A stretch of 64,000 nucleotides of DNA from Paenibacillus oleatilyticus (GTDB taxonomy: Bacteria; Bacillota; Bacilli; Paenibacillales; NBRC-103111). The stretch is from positions 1 through 64,000 of the forward strand of contig NZ_JAHNZO010000033.1 in NCBI RefSeq assembly GCF_018998565.1. The letters run 5' to 3'. Of the stretch, positions 49,228 to 58,783 are shown one piece after another. Position numbers and translations under genes: made by a program. Every line of letters begins with the position of its first letter. Position 1 is the first letter of the stretch. The notes under the pieces are model-generated. The model made no database searches, was not told the DNA's origin, and was given only the letters and a program-made list of their open reading frames with translations.

Positions 49228-50127
49228 GTGAGTAAATTTACAGCTTCCATTCTGGCTGCCAAGGCGAAGACGCGGGAAGGCAGCAAGGCGGCGGCGACGC
49301 TCAGACTGCTGCTTCGCAACCGGCTGGCCGTAATCGGCCTTGCGTTTATTGTCATCTGGTCCGTTTTTGCCTTGATTGCGCCGGCCATCGCTCCGTACGG
49401 GCCGAACGAGACGAATACGGCAGTCAAGCTTCAGGCTCCGAGCGCGGCGCATTGGTTCGGGACGGACAATTTCGGCCGGGACATCCTCAGCCGGGTGCTC
49501 TACGGAGCGCAAATTACGATCTGGTCCGGCCTGATCGCCGTTGGCATTTCCTTCTGCGTCGGCGTTCCGCTGGGCGGGATCGCCGCTTATTACGGCGGAA
49601 TGCTCGGGAATATCATCATGCGGATCATGGACATGCTGCTTGCTTTTCCTTCTCTGGTGCTGGCGATGGCGATCGCCGCTTCCATGGGGCCGGGACTGAC
49701 CAGCGCGATGATTGCCGTTGGCATCGTCGGCGTCCCCGAATTCGCGCGGCTGATGCACGGGCAGACCATCTCGCTGCGGGAGAAAGAGTTTGTCGAAGCG
49801 GGACGGGCCATCGGTCTGAAAGACTCCGTCATTTTGTTCCGGCACATTTTCCCCAATGCCCTGGCTCCGCTTATGGTGCGGGTAACGCTCGGCATGGGCT
49901 TCGCGATTCTGACGGCGGCCAGCCTGAACTTCCTCGGGCTTGGGGTCAAGCCGCCGACGGCGGAATGGGGCGCCATGATCTCCGAAGGCCGCGGCTACAT
50001 TATTTCCGGCGACTGGTGGATCGTTACTTTTCCGGGACTGGCCATCGCCACCTCAATTCTCGGTTTCAACTTGCTTGGCGACGGTTTGCGCGACGTGCTG
50101 GACCCGCGGCTTCGCTCAAGCAAATAA
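49228..50127 (+). CDS. Dipeptide/oligopeptide ABC transporter permease (DppC-like)
   Basis: 299 residues. The family cues are the conserved start LLRNRLAVIGLAFIVIWSVF, HWFGTDNFGRDILSRVLYGA and the EAA loop KEFVEAGRAIGLKDSVILFRH. GTG 49228 follows AAAGGAGAG. It forms the membrane channel with the DppB-like subunit. The gap is 26 bp. Confidence 0.93.
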   Translation: MSKFTASILAAKAKTREGSKAAATLRLLLRNRLAVIGLAFIVIWSVFALIAPAIAPYGPNETNTAVKLQAPSAAHWFGTDNFGRDILSRVLYGAQITIWSGLIAVGISFCVGVPLGGIAAYYGGMLGNIIMRIMDMLLAFPSLVLAMAIAASMGPGLTSAMIAVGIVGVPEFARLMHGQTISLREKEFVEAGRAIGLKDSVILFRHIFPNALAPLMVRVTLGMGFAILTAASLNFLGLGVKPPTAEWGAMISEGRGYIISGDWWIVTFPGLAIATSILGFNLLGDGLRDVLDPRLRSSK

Positions 50128-50171
50128 CTTGATATGCTGGACCATCTGACAACTTTGAGGGGGAAGAACAC

Positions 50172-51761
50172 ATGAAGAAGCACCAATGGTTAGCCGGACT
50201 TGCCGCAAGCGCATTGCTCTTGACGGCCGTGGGCTGCAGCCCGAATGCGAACCAGAAGCCGGACGCCTCCGCCGCGCCGGAGCAAAGCAAGAAGGACAAG
50301 ATCATCACGATTGCCTACTCGGACGGCGGCACCACCATGGACCCGGCCGAAGCGAGCGACCTGACCTCCGACACGCTGGTCGTCGCCGCGTACGATCAAT
50401 TGGTGACGTACGGGGTTAAAACCGTGGACGGCGGGCAGGTGGCGAAGACCGATGAGATCAAGCCGATGTTGGCCAAAAGCTGGACCGTATCCGACGATAA
50501 GCTGACCTACACCTTCAAGCTGCAGGAGAACGCCAAGTTCCAGAGCGGGAATCCGGTAACGGCCGATTCGGTTGCCTTTTCGCTCGACCATCTGAAAAAC
50601 TCCAAAGCGGGCAGCTTCCTCTATCAATTATCCGGCATTAAAGCTTACACCGTGAAAGACGCGCAGACGATCAGCATCCAGCTGGAAAAAGAAAACCATA
50701 CGTTCCTGCAAATGCTGGCATTGTACAACTTCTCCGTTCTGGATGAAAAAGTGATCAAAGAGAAGGGCAACGACTTCCTGACCAAAAATGCGGCCGGCTC
50801 CGGTCCGTTCACCATTGAGAAATGGGACCCGGCCTCGGAAGCCGTCATGACGGCGAACAAAAACTACTGGCAGGGCGCTCCTCAAGTGGACAAAGTAACG
50901 ATGAAGTTTTTGAAGGAAGCTTCGAACCGGGTCATGCTGCTCGGCAAAGGCGATGTCGACCTCGCGATCGAGATTCCTCCGAAGGACGTCGCTGATCTGA
51001 AGAACAACGCCAACCTGACGGTCAAGTCCGATGCGAGTAACCGTATTTTGTATTTTGCGCTCAACACGACCAAGAAGCCGTTCGACAACGTAAAAGTCAG
51101 ACAAGCGCTCGCTTATGCGGTTCCTTACGATCAATTGGTGCACGATGTCATGTACGATCAGGCCAAGCAGCTGAAAAGCTCAGTGCCGAGCAACACGCCG
51201 GGGTACTCTGATTCCGGATTTATTTACAAGCATGACTTGGACAAAGCGAAGCAGCTGCTGAAAGAAGCCGGTTACGAGAACGGGCTCAGCTTCGACCTCA
51301 CGCTTGGATCGGGCTTCCAGGACTGGGAGGACGACGCCGTCCTGATGCAGGCCGAATTCGCCAAAATCGGCGTCACGATGAACATCCAAAAGGTCGCGCG
51401 CGCCCAATTCCTGCAAATGCAAAGAGAGCGCAACCTGACGGCGTACATCTCCAAATGGACGTCCTTCGTCAACGATCCGAGCTACCATCTGGGCTTCCTG
51501 CTGTACGGAAAAGGCACCTCGAACTACGGCAACTACAAGAACGCGAAGGTCGACGAGCTGTGGGAGAAAGCCAACAACGAGCCGGATCAAGCGAAGCGCA
51601 ACGAGATGTACAAGCAAGCGCAGGAGCTGATTACGGCGGACGCGCCTTGGCTGTACCTGTACGAATACAACCGCATTGTGGGGATGAACAAGAACCTGAA
51701 GGGCTACGTGTACTATCCGGATGAAATTCTCCGCTTCTATCCGATGAGCAAGGGGCAGTAA
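50172..51761 (+). CDS. Dipeptide/oligopeptide-binding lipoprotein (DppA/OppA family 5)
   Basis: 529 residues. The lipobox is TAVGC (Cys at about residue 22). The family 5 signature follows: IAYSDGGTTMDPAEASDLTS, AKSWTVSDDKLTYTFKLQEN, then NAAGSGPFTIEKWDP. AGGGGGAAGA precedes the ATG. It would capture peptides at the cell surface for the DppBCDF-type importer. The gene order permeases-binding protein-peptidase-ATPases suggests that the imported compound is hydrolysed at once. Confidence 0.93.
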   Translation: MKKHQWLAGLAASALLLTAVGCSPNANQKPDASAAPEQSKKDKIITIAYSDGGTTMDPAEASDLTSDTLVVAAYDQLVTYGVKTVDGGQVAKTDEIKPMLAKSWTVSDDKLTYTFKLQENAKFQSGNPVTADSVAFSLDHLKNSKAGSFLYQLSGIKAYTVKDAQTISIQLEKENHTFLQMLALYNFSVLDEKVIKEKGNDFLTKNAAGSGPFTIEKWDPASEAVMTANKNYWQGAPQVDKVTMKFLKEASNRVMLLGKGDVDLAIEIPPKDVADLKNNANLTVKSDASNRILYFALNTTKKPFDNVKVRQALAYAVPYDQLVHDVMYDQAKQLKSSVPSNTPGYSDSGFIYKHDLDKAKQLLKEAGYENGLSFDLTLGSGFQDWEDDAVLMQAEFAKIGVTMNIQKVARAQFLQMQRERNLTAYISKWTSFVNDPSYHLGFLLYGKGTSNYGNYKNAKVDELWEKANNEPDQAKRNEMYKQAQELITADAPWLYLYEYNRIVGMNKNLKGYVYYPDEILRFYPMSKGQ

Positions 51762-51791
51762 CAGTTCCAAGCAGAAGGGAAGGCTAAAGCG

Positions 51792-53051
51792 ATGGATTGG
51801 AAAAAGACGGTACTGGAAGAAATCGATAAACGTCAGGACGAGCTTATAGACTTGTGCTGTAAATTGATTCAATTTCCAAGCGAAAATCCGCCGGGCGATA
51901 CCCGCGACATCAGCAAGTTTATTACCGATTATTTGAAGGAAGCCGGAATCGAGACGGCCGCGCACGAGTCGGAGCAGCATATGTTCAATCTGCTGTCCAC
52001 TGTGGGGACGAAGAGCGACAAGCATTTGCTCTTCTGCGGGCATACCGATGTCGTACCGGCGGGCGACTTGTCCCGCTGGGACTTCCCTCCCTTTGCCGGG
52101 GAGGTGAAGGACGGCTACATTCTCGGCCGCGGCGCTTCGGACATGAAATGCGGCTTGGGCGGACTGATCTTCGTCACCGCATTATTGAAACGTCTCGGCG
52201 TGCCGCTGGCGGGGGAGCTGTCCTTGTTTATCGTACCGGACGAGGAAACCGGAGGACACTTCGGCGTGCCGTGGGTGCTGGAGCGGGGATTGATTACGGG
52301 GACGGCGGCGGTCATCGCCGAGCCGTCCTCGCCGGAACATCCGACCATTGGTCAAAAAGGCAGCAGTTGGTTCGAATTTACGGTCGAGGGCACGCCGGGG
52401 CACGGAAGCTTGTCGCCGTTCAAGGGCGATAGCGCCATCGTCAAGGCGGCCAAAGCGATCGAAGTGCTGCAGCGGCTGACGGACATGAAGCCGAACATTC
52501 CCGAAGAGATGCGCGACATTATCGAGATTTCGAAGAACTATGTCCGCGAGCGGGAGAAGACCGATGTCAGCGCCGTTTACGATCACGTAACGATCAATAT
52601 CGGAACGATTCACGGCGGGACGAAAGCGAACGTGGTCGCGGACCGCTGCACGATCGAAGTCGATTCGCGCGTGCCGTTCGGCATCGACTACCGTGATGTA
52701 TTGAACGAGGCGAAGCGTCTGCTGCTTGAAGTCGGAATCGAGGCCGAGCTGAAGCCGATCGGCTTCCGGGGCAATGCGAACTGGACGCCTTCGACGGAGG
52801 AGATCGTGCGTTACTTGGTCGAAAGCATCACCGATGTCAGCGGGAAGGAAGCTTACGGCGTGCTGCAATGGGCGTCGAGCGATGCCCGCCACTTCCGCAA
52901 TCACGGGATTCCGGTGCTGCAGTACGGGCCGGCGGAGCTGTCCACGATCCATAACTTCAACGAGCGCGCGCCGGTTTGGCAAGTCGTTCAAGCGGCCAAA
53001 GTGTATGCGCTGACCGCGCTCAAATATTTGGGCACGACCGACGGCAACTAA
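51792..53051 (+). CDS. M20-family metallopeptidase (ArgE/DapE-like)
   Basis: 419 residues. The dinuclear zinc site is visible as CGHTDVVPAGD (His), GRGASDMKCG (bridging Asp) and VPDEETGGH (catalytic Glu pair); the late His is in the segment before the C-terminus. These enzymes deacylate amino acids or split dipeptides. GAAGGGAAGG precedes the ATG. Sandwiched in a peptide-import operon, it probably hydrolyses the imported dipeptide or N-acyl amino acid. True acetylornithine deacetylase activity is less likely because no arginine genes are nearby. Confidence 0.9.
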   Translation: MDWKKTVLEEIDKRQDELIDLCCKLIQFPSENPPGDTRDISKFITDYLKEAGIETAAHESEQHMFNLLSTVGTKSDKHLLFCGHTDVVPAGDLSRWDFPPFAGEVKDGYILGRGASDMKCGLGGLIFVTALLKRLGVPLAGELSLFIVPDEETGGHFGVPWVLERGLITGTAAVIAEPSSPEHPTIGQKGSSWFEFTVEGTPGHGSLSPFKGDSAIVKAAKAIEVLQRLTDMKPNIPEEMRDIIEISKNYVREREKTDVSAVYDHVTINIGTIHGGTKANVVADRCTIEVDSRVPFGIDYRDVLNEAKRLLLEVGIEAELKPIGFRGNANWTPSTEEIVRYLVESITDVSGKEAYGVLQWASSDARHFRNHGIPVLQYGPAELSTIHNFNERAPVWQVVQAAKVYALTALKYLGTTDGN

Positions 53052-53084
53052 CGGTAAAGCCAGCCAGAAAAGGAGGACGGGGCA

Positions 53085-54062
53085 ATGAACGCTTTACTAG
53101 AGGTGCAGGGACTGCAAACGGAGTTCGTCACCCGTTCCGGCGTGGTGAGGGCGGTTGACGGGGTCGATCTGGTGCTGCACAAGGGGGAGACCTTGGGGGT
53201 CGTCGGCGAATCGGGCTGTGGCAAAAGCGTCACCTCCATGTCGATCATGGGACTGCTCCCCAAGGGCGTCAGCCGGATTGCCGGCGGAGATATCCGGTAT
53301 AACGGTACAAGCCTGCTCTCCCTGTCCGCCGCCGAGCTGCGGAAAATTCGCGGCAACAAGATGGCGATGATTTTTCAAGAGCCGATGACTTCGCTCAATC
53401 CGGTGTTCAAGATCGGTTCGCAAATTGCAGAGACGGTCCGCTTCCACATGAAGGTGAGCAAGAAGGAAGCCTGGAGCAGGGCGGTCGAGATGCTGACCAA
53501 GGTAGGCATTCCCCGTCCTGAGCAGATTGCCATGGAATATCCGCATCAGCTGTCGGGCGGGATGCGGCAGCGGGTCATGATCGCCATGGCGATGGCGTGC
53601 GGCCCCGAGGTGCTGATCGCCGACGAGCCGACGACTGCGCTCGATGTGACGATTCAGGCGCAAATTCTGGACCTGATGCGCGAGCTGCAGGAGGCGCAGG
53701 GGACGGCCGTGCTGCTCATTACTCACGACCTCGGCGTCGTGGCGGAGACGTGCCAGCGGGTCGTGGTGATGTATGCCGGTCAGGTGGTCGAGGAAACCGA
53801 CGTGAAGACGCTGTTCCGGCAGCCGAAGCATCCGTACACCCGGGGGCTGCTGGCTTCCTTGCCGCAGCTTGCGGGCGAGCAGCACCGTCTGGAGCCGATT
53901 CCGGGCAGCGTGCCGAATCCGGCGGAGATGCCGAAGGGTTGTCGGTTCGCTCCCCGCTGCGCCTTCCGGACGGATGCATGCGATACCGTGCCTCCGCAGC
54001 TGACGGAGGTCGAGACCGGGCACAAATGCCGCTGCTTGCTCGTTCAGGAGGGACTATTATGA
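53085..54062 (+). CDS. Dipeptide/oligopeptide ABC transporter ATPase (DppD-like)
   Basis: 325 residues. Walker A is GESGCGKS, the signature LSGGMRQR and Walker B VLIADEPTTALD. The C-terminus has the Cys-rich oligopeptide/dipeptide extension (GCRFAPRCAFRTDAC) that binds an iron-sulfur cluster or zinc in relatives. AAAAGGAGGA precedes the ATG. It overlaps the DppF-like gene by 4 bp (ATGA). Confidence 0.94.
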   Translation: MNALLEVQGLQTEFVTRSGVVRAVDGVDLVLHKGETLGVVGESGCGKSVTSMSIMGLLPKGVSRIAGGDIRYNGTSLLSLSAAELRKIRGNKMAMIFQEPMTSLNPVFKIGSQIAETVRFHMKVSKKEAWSRAVEMLTKVGIPRPEQIAMEYPHQLSGGMRQRVMIAMAMACGPEVLIADEPTTALDVTIQAQILDLMRELQEAQGTAVLLITHDLGVVAETCQRVVVMYAGQVVEETDVKTLFRQPKHPYTRGLLASLPQLAGEQHRLEPIPGSVPNPAEMPKGCRFAPRCAFRTDACDTVPPQLTEVETGHKCRCLLVQEGLL

Positions 54063-55024
54063 GCGCATTGCTGGAGATTCGCAATCTGAAGAAGCACTAT
54101 CCGATCCGCAAAGGCTTATTTTCAAAACAGGTTGGCGTCGTCAAGGCGGTCGACGGCGTTAACCTGACCATCGAGAAAGGCGAGACGCTGGCGATCGTCG
54201 GGGAATCCGGCTGCGGAAAATCGACGACGGGCCGTTCGATTCTGCGCCTCATCGAGCCGACCGAAGGCGATATTTTCTTCGAGGGAACCGACGTGCGGAA
54301 GCTGTCGCCGGAGGAAATGCGCAAGTTCCGCACGAAGATGCAAATCGTGTTCCAGGACCCGTACGCTTCGCTCGATCCGCGGTGGACCGTGCAGCAGACG
54401 CTGGAGGAGCCGCTCCGCACGCACGAGAAGCTGTCTGAGGACGAGCTGAAGCGCCGCGTAGCGGAGCTGATGGAAGTCGTGGGACTGTCCTCGTACCATG
54501 CTCACCGTTACCCGCACGAGTTTTCCGGCGGGCAGCGGCAGCGGATCGGGATAGCTCGCGCACTCGCGCTGAAGCCGAAGTTCATCGTATGCGATGAGCC
54601 GGTGTCCGCGCTGGATGTGTCGATCCGCGCCCAGGTGCTCAATCTGATGCAGGAGCTGCAGGAGCAGTTTTCGCTCACGTACATGTTTATTTCCCACGAT
54701 CTGTCCGTCGTGAAGTTCATCAGCGACCGGGTCGGGGTGATGTACCTGGGCCGCATGGTGGAGCTGGCGCCGACCGAGGAGCTGTACGACAAGCCGCTGC
54801 ACCCTTACACGCAGGCACTGATGTCGGCCCTGCCCGTGCCCGATCCCGAGACGAAGCGGGAGCGAATTATTTTGACCGGCGACGTGCCAAATCCGCAAAA
54901 TCCCCCCGCCGGGTGCGCGTTCCATACCCGGTGCCCGGTCGCCAAGCCCGAATGCGGGAGCGTCCCGCCCGAGTGGAAGGAAGTCTCTCCCGGGCGGAGC
55001 GTGGCTTGTCACTTGTATTCATGA
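54059..55024 (+). CDS. Dipeptide/oligopeptide ABC transporter ATPase (DppF-like)
   Basis: 321 residues from ATG 54059. Walker A GESGCGKS, signature FSGGQRQR, Walker B FIVCDEPVSALD and the C-terminal CAFHTRCPVAKPEC cluster identify the DppF/OppF subunit. The open frame extends upstream to 53597 but that part is a shadow of the DppD gene. It completes the importer and is followed after 47 bp by the IclR-type regulator. Confidence 0.94.
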   Translation: MSALLEIRNLKKHYPIRKGLFSKQVGVVKAVDGVNLTIEKGETLAIVGESGCGKSTTGRSILRLIEPTEGDIFFEGTDVRKLSPEEMRKFRTKMQIVFQDPYASLDPRWTVQQTLEEPLRTHEKLSEDELKRRVAELMEVVGLSSYHAHRYPHEFSGGQRQRIGIARALALKPKFIVCDEPVSALDVSIRAQVLNLMQELQEQFSLTYMFISHDLSVVKFISDRVGVMYLGRMVELAPTEELYDKPLHPYTQALMSALPVPDPETKRERIILTGDVPNPQNPPAGCAFHTRCPVAKPECGSVPPEWKEVSPGRSVACHLYS

Positions 55025-55071
55025 TAAATTTAAAAGTGATGGGCAATTATGGGTTTGGGGGCTAAGCTGTC

Positions 55072-55860
55072 ATGCTGAAAACATTAGATAATGCGCTGGA
55101 GCTTTTGGAATATTTTACAAGGGAAACGCCGTCTTGGGGCGTGCGGGAATTGGCGAAAGAGATGGACATGAGCCACTCGATCGTTCACCGCATCTTGACG
55201 ACCTTCGAGTCCCGCGGATTCCTGATTCAAAACGACGAAACGAAAAAGTACGAGCTGGGAACGAAGCTGTGGGAATACGGTTCGATTATTAGGGATAACC
55301 TCCGTATTTCCGATGTGATCCTGCCCGTTATGCATACATTATCCGAGGAAACGGGAGAATCCGTGTTCCTTACCTGGCTGGACGATCATGAAGGGATCTG
55401 CGTGGAAATTGCGGAAAGTCCGCAGCGGATCAAATATGCGATGTCTTCGGTCGGAGACCGGACGCCGCTCTATGCCGGAGCCTCCAACAAGGTCATTATG
55501 GCGTATTTGCCGAAAGCCGATCAGGAGGCGATCATCGACAAGGGCTTGAAGCCCAAGACCGGCAAGACGGTCATCGATCCGGAGAAGCTGATGGGGGATT
55601 TGGCGGCGATTCGCAAGGCGGGCTGGGCTTACTCCGTTGGAGAATACTCCGACGCGACGTTCGGGATCGCGCTTCCGATTTTTAATAAGCGGCGTGAAAT
55701 CGTGGCGTCGCTTACGCTCGCCGGGCCGGAGTACCGGATGCCGGAAGCGAAAGTGTCGGAGGTGCTGGATATGATGCGCAGAAAGCGCGACGAGATTGAA
55801 GCGTGCTTGCACAAGCTGAGCATTTCGTCGGTCGCCGGAAGGCGTCATCCGATATCCTGA
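55072..55860 (+). CDS. IclR-family transcriptional regulator
   Basis: 262 residues, standard length. The N-terminal winged helix (NALELLEYFTRETPSWGVRE, MDMSHSIVHRILTTFESRGF) is followed by the GAF-like effector domain (VLRE-type region, then IAESPQRIKYAMSSVGDRTP, and LYAGASNKVIMAYL). The start lacks a strong ribosome site. It is encoded inside the peptide-import and catabolic operon and is the most likely factor to act at the 19-bp palindrome at 48010. Confidence 0.92.
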   Translation: MLKTLDNALELLEYFTRETPSWGVRELAKEMDMSHSIVHRILTTFESRGFLIQNDETKKYELGTKLWEYGSIIRDNLRISDVILPVMHTLSEETGESVFLTWLDDHEGICVEIAESPQRIKYAMSSVGDRTPLYAGASNKVIMAYLPKADQEAIIDKGLKPKTGKTVIDPEKLMGDLAAIRKAGWAYSVGEYSDATFGIALPIFNKRREIVASLTLAGPEYRMPEAKVSEVLDMMRRKRDEIEACLHKLSISSVAGRRHPIS

Positions 55861-55957
55861 CAAGGAATGTAAGTATTCCCGCCCGCTGATCGCCGATCGC
55901 CGTCTGCCGATCGTTCGGAAAAACGCAAGTTTTTGAAGAGGAGAGGGGAATGACACC

Positions 55958-56905
55958 ATGTCTTTACAGCAAACGCTGCTTGTTTACGAAACGATGGATA
56001 GCGCCTATGTCAACGGGCATCACATCAAAGAGCTGTTCGCAGCCTATCCGGAGGTAGAGGTCTCCGTCCAGACGGTACAGGGCGAGAAGGGCTCGACCGA
56101 TTTTGTCAAAATTGTCATCCCGGGCATGAAAGGGAAGCGGAGCGGCGGGTCTGCGCCGACCTTCGGGATTATCGGACGCCTCGGCGGCATCGGAGCCCGC
56201 CCGTCCCGGATCGGCATCGTGTCCGATGCGGATGGCGCCGTGGCTGCGGTAGCCAGTGCGCTGAAGCTCGCGGACATGAAGCGAAAGGGTGATCATCTCC
56301 GGGGCGACGTGATCGTCACGACCCATATCTGCCCGGATGCACCGACCCGGCCTCATGAGCCGGTCGATTTTATGGACTCTCCCGTCGATATACTGACCAT
56401 GAATCAATATGAGGTCGTGCCGGAAATGGAAGCGATCCTGTCCATCGATACGACGAAGGGCAACCGGGTCATCAACCATAAAGGCATCACGATTTCGCCG
56501 ACCGTGAAGGAAGGCTATATTTTGCGGATCAGCGACGATTTGCTGCGCATCATGGAGATGACGACCGGTCAGCACCCGGTTACCTTCCCGATTACGATGC
56601 AGGACATTACGCCTTACGGCAACGATCTGTACCATATCAACAGCATTCTGCAGCCTGCGGTCGCTACGAATGCGCCGGTAGTCGGTCTGGCGATTACCGC
56701 GCAATCGACCGTTCCGGGCTGCGGCACGGGGGCAAGCCATGAGGTGGATATTGCTGCCGCGGTAAAATTTGCCGTCGAAACGGCGAAGGAAGTCACGAAC
56801 GGCACCTGCTCTTTCTACAGCAAGGACGAGTTTGCGAAAATTCAGCAGCTTTACGGCTCGATGAAGGTTCTTCAGACGATGGGCGGCACGTCCGTCAACG
56901 CCTAA
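55958..56905 (+). CDS. DUF1177-family protein
   Basis: 315 residues. I recognise the family from its neighbourhood and from conserved text such as PTFGIIGRLGGIGARPSRIG, THICPDAPTRPHEPVDFMDS and PGCGTGASHEVDIAAAVKFA. The many conserved His, Asp and Glu suggest a metal-dependent hydrolase fold, but no activity is established. AGGAGAGGGG precedes the ATG. It is usually encoded with AroM-like and peptidase genes, as here, suggesting a shared catabolic step. Confidence 0.8.
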   Translation: MSLQQTLLVYETMDSAYVNGHHIKELFAAYPEVEVSVQTVQGEKGSTDFVKIVIPGMKGKRSGGSAPTFGIIGRLGGIGARPSRIGIVSDADGAVAAVASALKLADMKRKGDHLRGDVIVTTHICPDAPTRPHEPVDFMDSPVDILTMNQYEVVPEMEAILSIDTTKGNRVINHKGITISPTVKEGYILRISDDLLRIMEMTTGQHPVTFPITMQDITPYGNDLYHINSILQPAVATNAPVVGLAITAQSTVPGCGTGASHEVDIAAAVKFAVETAKEVTNGTCSFYSKDEFAKIQQLYGSMKVLQTMGGTSVNA

Positions 56906-56951
56906 TACCCGGTCCGGAGCGGATGCGCCGGCTGAAACGGAGATGGCTGAA

Positions 56952-57623
56952 GTGAAGAAATTAGGTACCGTTACCATCGGGCAGGCGCCCCGTCCGGATG
57001 TGACGCCGATTTTGGAACGGCACTTGGGGGACCGGGTTGAATTGCTTCAGGTCGGGGTGCTGGATGGGATGACGAAGCAAGAGATCGCCGCCTCGCTGTC
57101 TCCGAACTCGGAACACTATGTGCTGACCTCGCGGCTGGCCAACGGGGACGCCGTCGTGATGGCAAGGGAAAAAATCGCGCCGCTGCTCCAGCAAAAGATC
57201 GATTGGCTCGAAGAGGTGGGCTGCCGGCAGATCCTTGTTCTCTGCACGGGGGTATTCGACGGATTGACGACGAAGAATGCCCGTCTGCTGGAGCCCGACG
57301 AGCTGCTGGCCCCAATTGTCGCGGCGATGGTTCGCGGCATGCGGTTCGGCGTTCTCGTTCCTTTGGCCGAGCAGCAGGAGGCCTTGGCGGAGAAATGGAG
57401 GCATCACGGGCTTGATCCGTTCATCGCGGCCGCTTCGCCGTACGACTTCAGGGAAAAGCAGGCGCTTGCCGCATGCGCGCAGCTGAAGGACCAGGCGGAC
57501 ATCGTGCTGCTCGATTGCATGGGATATACGGAAGCGATGAGGGCGTTTGTCGCCAGGCATACGGGGCTGCCCGTGATTTTGTCCAATGCGCTGATGGCCA
57601 AGGTAATTTCGGAGATGATCTGA
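56952..57623 (+). CDS. AroM-family protein
   Basis: 223 residues from GTG 56952, chosen because CGGAG lies 9 bp upstream. ATG 56943 touches that site. The start KKLGTVTIGQAPRPDVTPIL is the AroM signature. ILVLCTGVFDGL and IVLLDCMGYTEAMR carry the two Cys expected in Asp/Glu racemase-like folds. E. coli aroM lies near the shikimate genes, but its function is unknown. The racemase-like layout hints at amino-acid epimerisation in this operon. Confidence 0.85.
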   Translation: MKKLGTVTIGQAPRPDVTPILERHLGDRVELLQVGVLDGMTKQEIAASLSPNSEHYVLTSRLANGDAVVMAREKIAPLLQQKIDWLEEVGCRQILVLCTGVFDGLTTKNARLLEPDELLAPIVAAMVRGMRFGVLVPLAEQQEALAEKWRHHGLDPFIAAASPYDFREKQALAACAQLKDQADIVLLDCMGYTEAMRAFVARHTGLPVILSNALMAKVISEMI

Positions 57624-57660
57624 AAAGGCAAGTCAAATTTGCAAGATAGGAAGTTAGGCT

Positions 57661-58608
57661 ATGGATACGTCTTTGATCAAAGTAAGCTGCGGCCTGCTGC
57701 AAAGCTGTCTCGGGCTCAAGCCGCACGAGAAGCTGCTGGTGGTCGCCGATGACCTGAAGAAAGACATCGGCGAAGCGTTATACGAGGCGGGGAAGCAGCT
57801 CGGCGCCGAGGCGATGCTGATGGTGATGAAGGAGCGGGAGAAGTCGGGACAAGAGCCGCCGTCGCCGGTTAGCGAGGCGATGAAGCGGGCCGATGTCGTC
57901 ATCTGTGCGACCGAGCATTCCCTTACCCATACGAAAGCGCGCAAAGAAGCGGTGGCGCAAGGAGCCCGGTTAGCAACAATGCCGGGCATCACCCGGGATA
58001 TGTTCCTGGAAGGCGCGATAGCTGCCGATTACGATAAAGTCCAACAGGTCACCGAGCAAGTGACCGACCTCCTCAGCCGCGGCAAGCGAGTACGGATCGA
58101 GAAGGACGGCAAGGTGCTGACCTTCTCCATCGAAGGGCGCAGCGGCATTTCGAGCACCGGCGTCTATGTGAATCCGGGAGAGTCCGGGAATTTGCCGTCC
58201 GGTGAAGGCTATATCGCCCCGGTGGAAGGGACCGCTTCGGGACAACTCGTGGTTGACGGCTCGATTGCGGACATCGGCAAGCTCTATAGTCCGGTGACGA
58301 TTACGATGGAAAACGGCCGCCTCACCGAGGCGGAGGGAGAAGTTGCCGCGGAGCTGCTTCGGAAGCTCGGCGACGGCCAAGGCCGGCTCCTCGGCGAGTT
58401 CGGCATCGGCACGAACGACAAAGCCAGAATTACCGGCGTCGTGCTGGAAGACGAGAAGGTGTACGGTACGATCCACGTGGCCTTCGGCAGCAACCACACG
58501 TTCGGCGGAACGGTCGAAGCCGGGGTCCATATCGATCTGGTCGTGAACCGGCCAGACGTTTATATCGACGACGTGCTTATTTTAGACAAGGGCAGGCTGC
58601 TTGTTTAA
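57661..58608 (+). CDS. Aminopeptidase-like protein (M29-related)
   Basis: 315 residues. The C-terminal half resembles the thermophilic M29 aminopeptidase core: GEFGIGTNDKARITG, KVYGTIHVAFGSNHTFGG and VHIDLVVNRPDVYID carry the metal-ligand Glu, His and Asp. The N-terminal half (about 1-130) is a Rossmann-like region. GGAAGTTAGG precedes the ATG. Last gene of the operon before a strong terminator. It probably trims peptides imported by the transporter. Confidence 0.8.
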   Translation: MDTSLIKVSCGLLQSCLGLKPHEKLLVVADDLKKDIGEALYEAGKQLGAEAMLMVMKEREKSGQEPPSPVSEAMKRADVVICATEHSLTHTKARKEAVAQGARLATMPGITRDMFLEGAIAADYDKVQQVTEQVTDLLSRGKRVRIEKDGKVLTFSIEGRSGISSTGVYVNPGESGNLPSGEGYIAPVEGTASGQLVVDGSIADIGKLYSPVTITMENGRLTEAEGEVAAELLRKLGDGQGRLLGEFGIGTNDKARITGVVLEDEKVYGTIHVAFGSNHTFGGTVEAGVHIDLVVNRPDVYIDDVLILDKGRLLV

Positions 58609-58635
58609 CCCGATGGGTGGGCCTGTTCTAAACCC

Positions 58636-58688
58636 AAGCGCCGTTAAGGGAGGACGCGAGACGTTCCTTTCCTTAACGGCGCTTTTCT
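58636..58688 (+). terminator. Terminator of the peptide operon
   Basis: AAGCGCCGTTAAGG and CCTTAACGGCGCTT are perfect 14-bp arms, followed by TTCTTTT. Nothing else was seen in 58609-58783. Confidence 0.9.
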
Positions 58689-58783
58689 TTTCGCGGCGAA
58701 CTTGCTTCGAGGTGGCATTCCATTTACAATTTGTCTTTAAGGAGAAGTCGGTCGGTTGATCCCCATCATATGAGGTGCATGTT

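Noticed and set aside
53597..55024. A 475-codon reading frame across both dipeptide ATPase genes
   Set aside because: Its first 154 codons are a shadow of the DppD-like gene in another frame; the real gene starts at ATG 54059.
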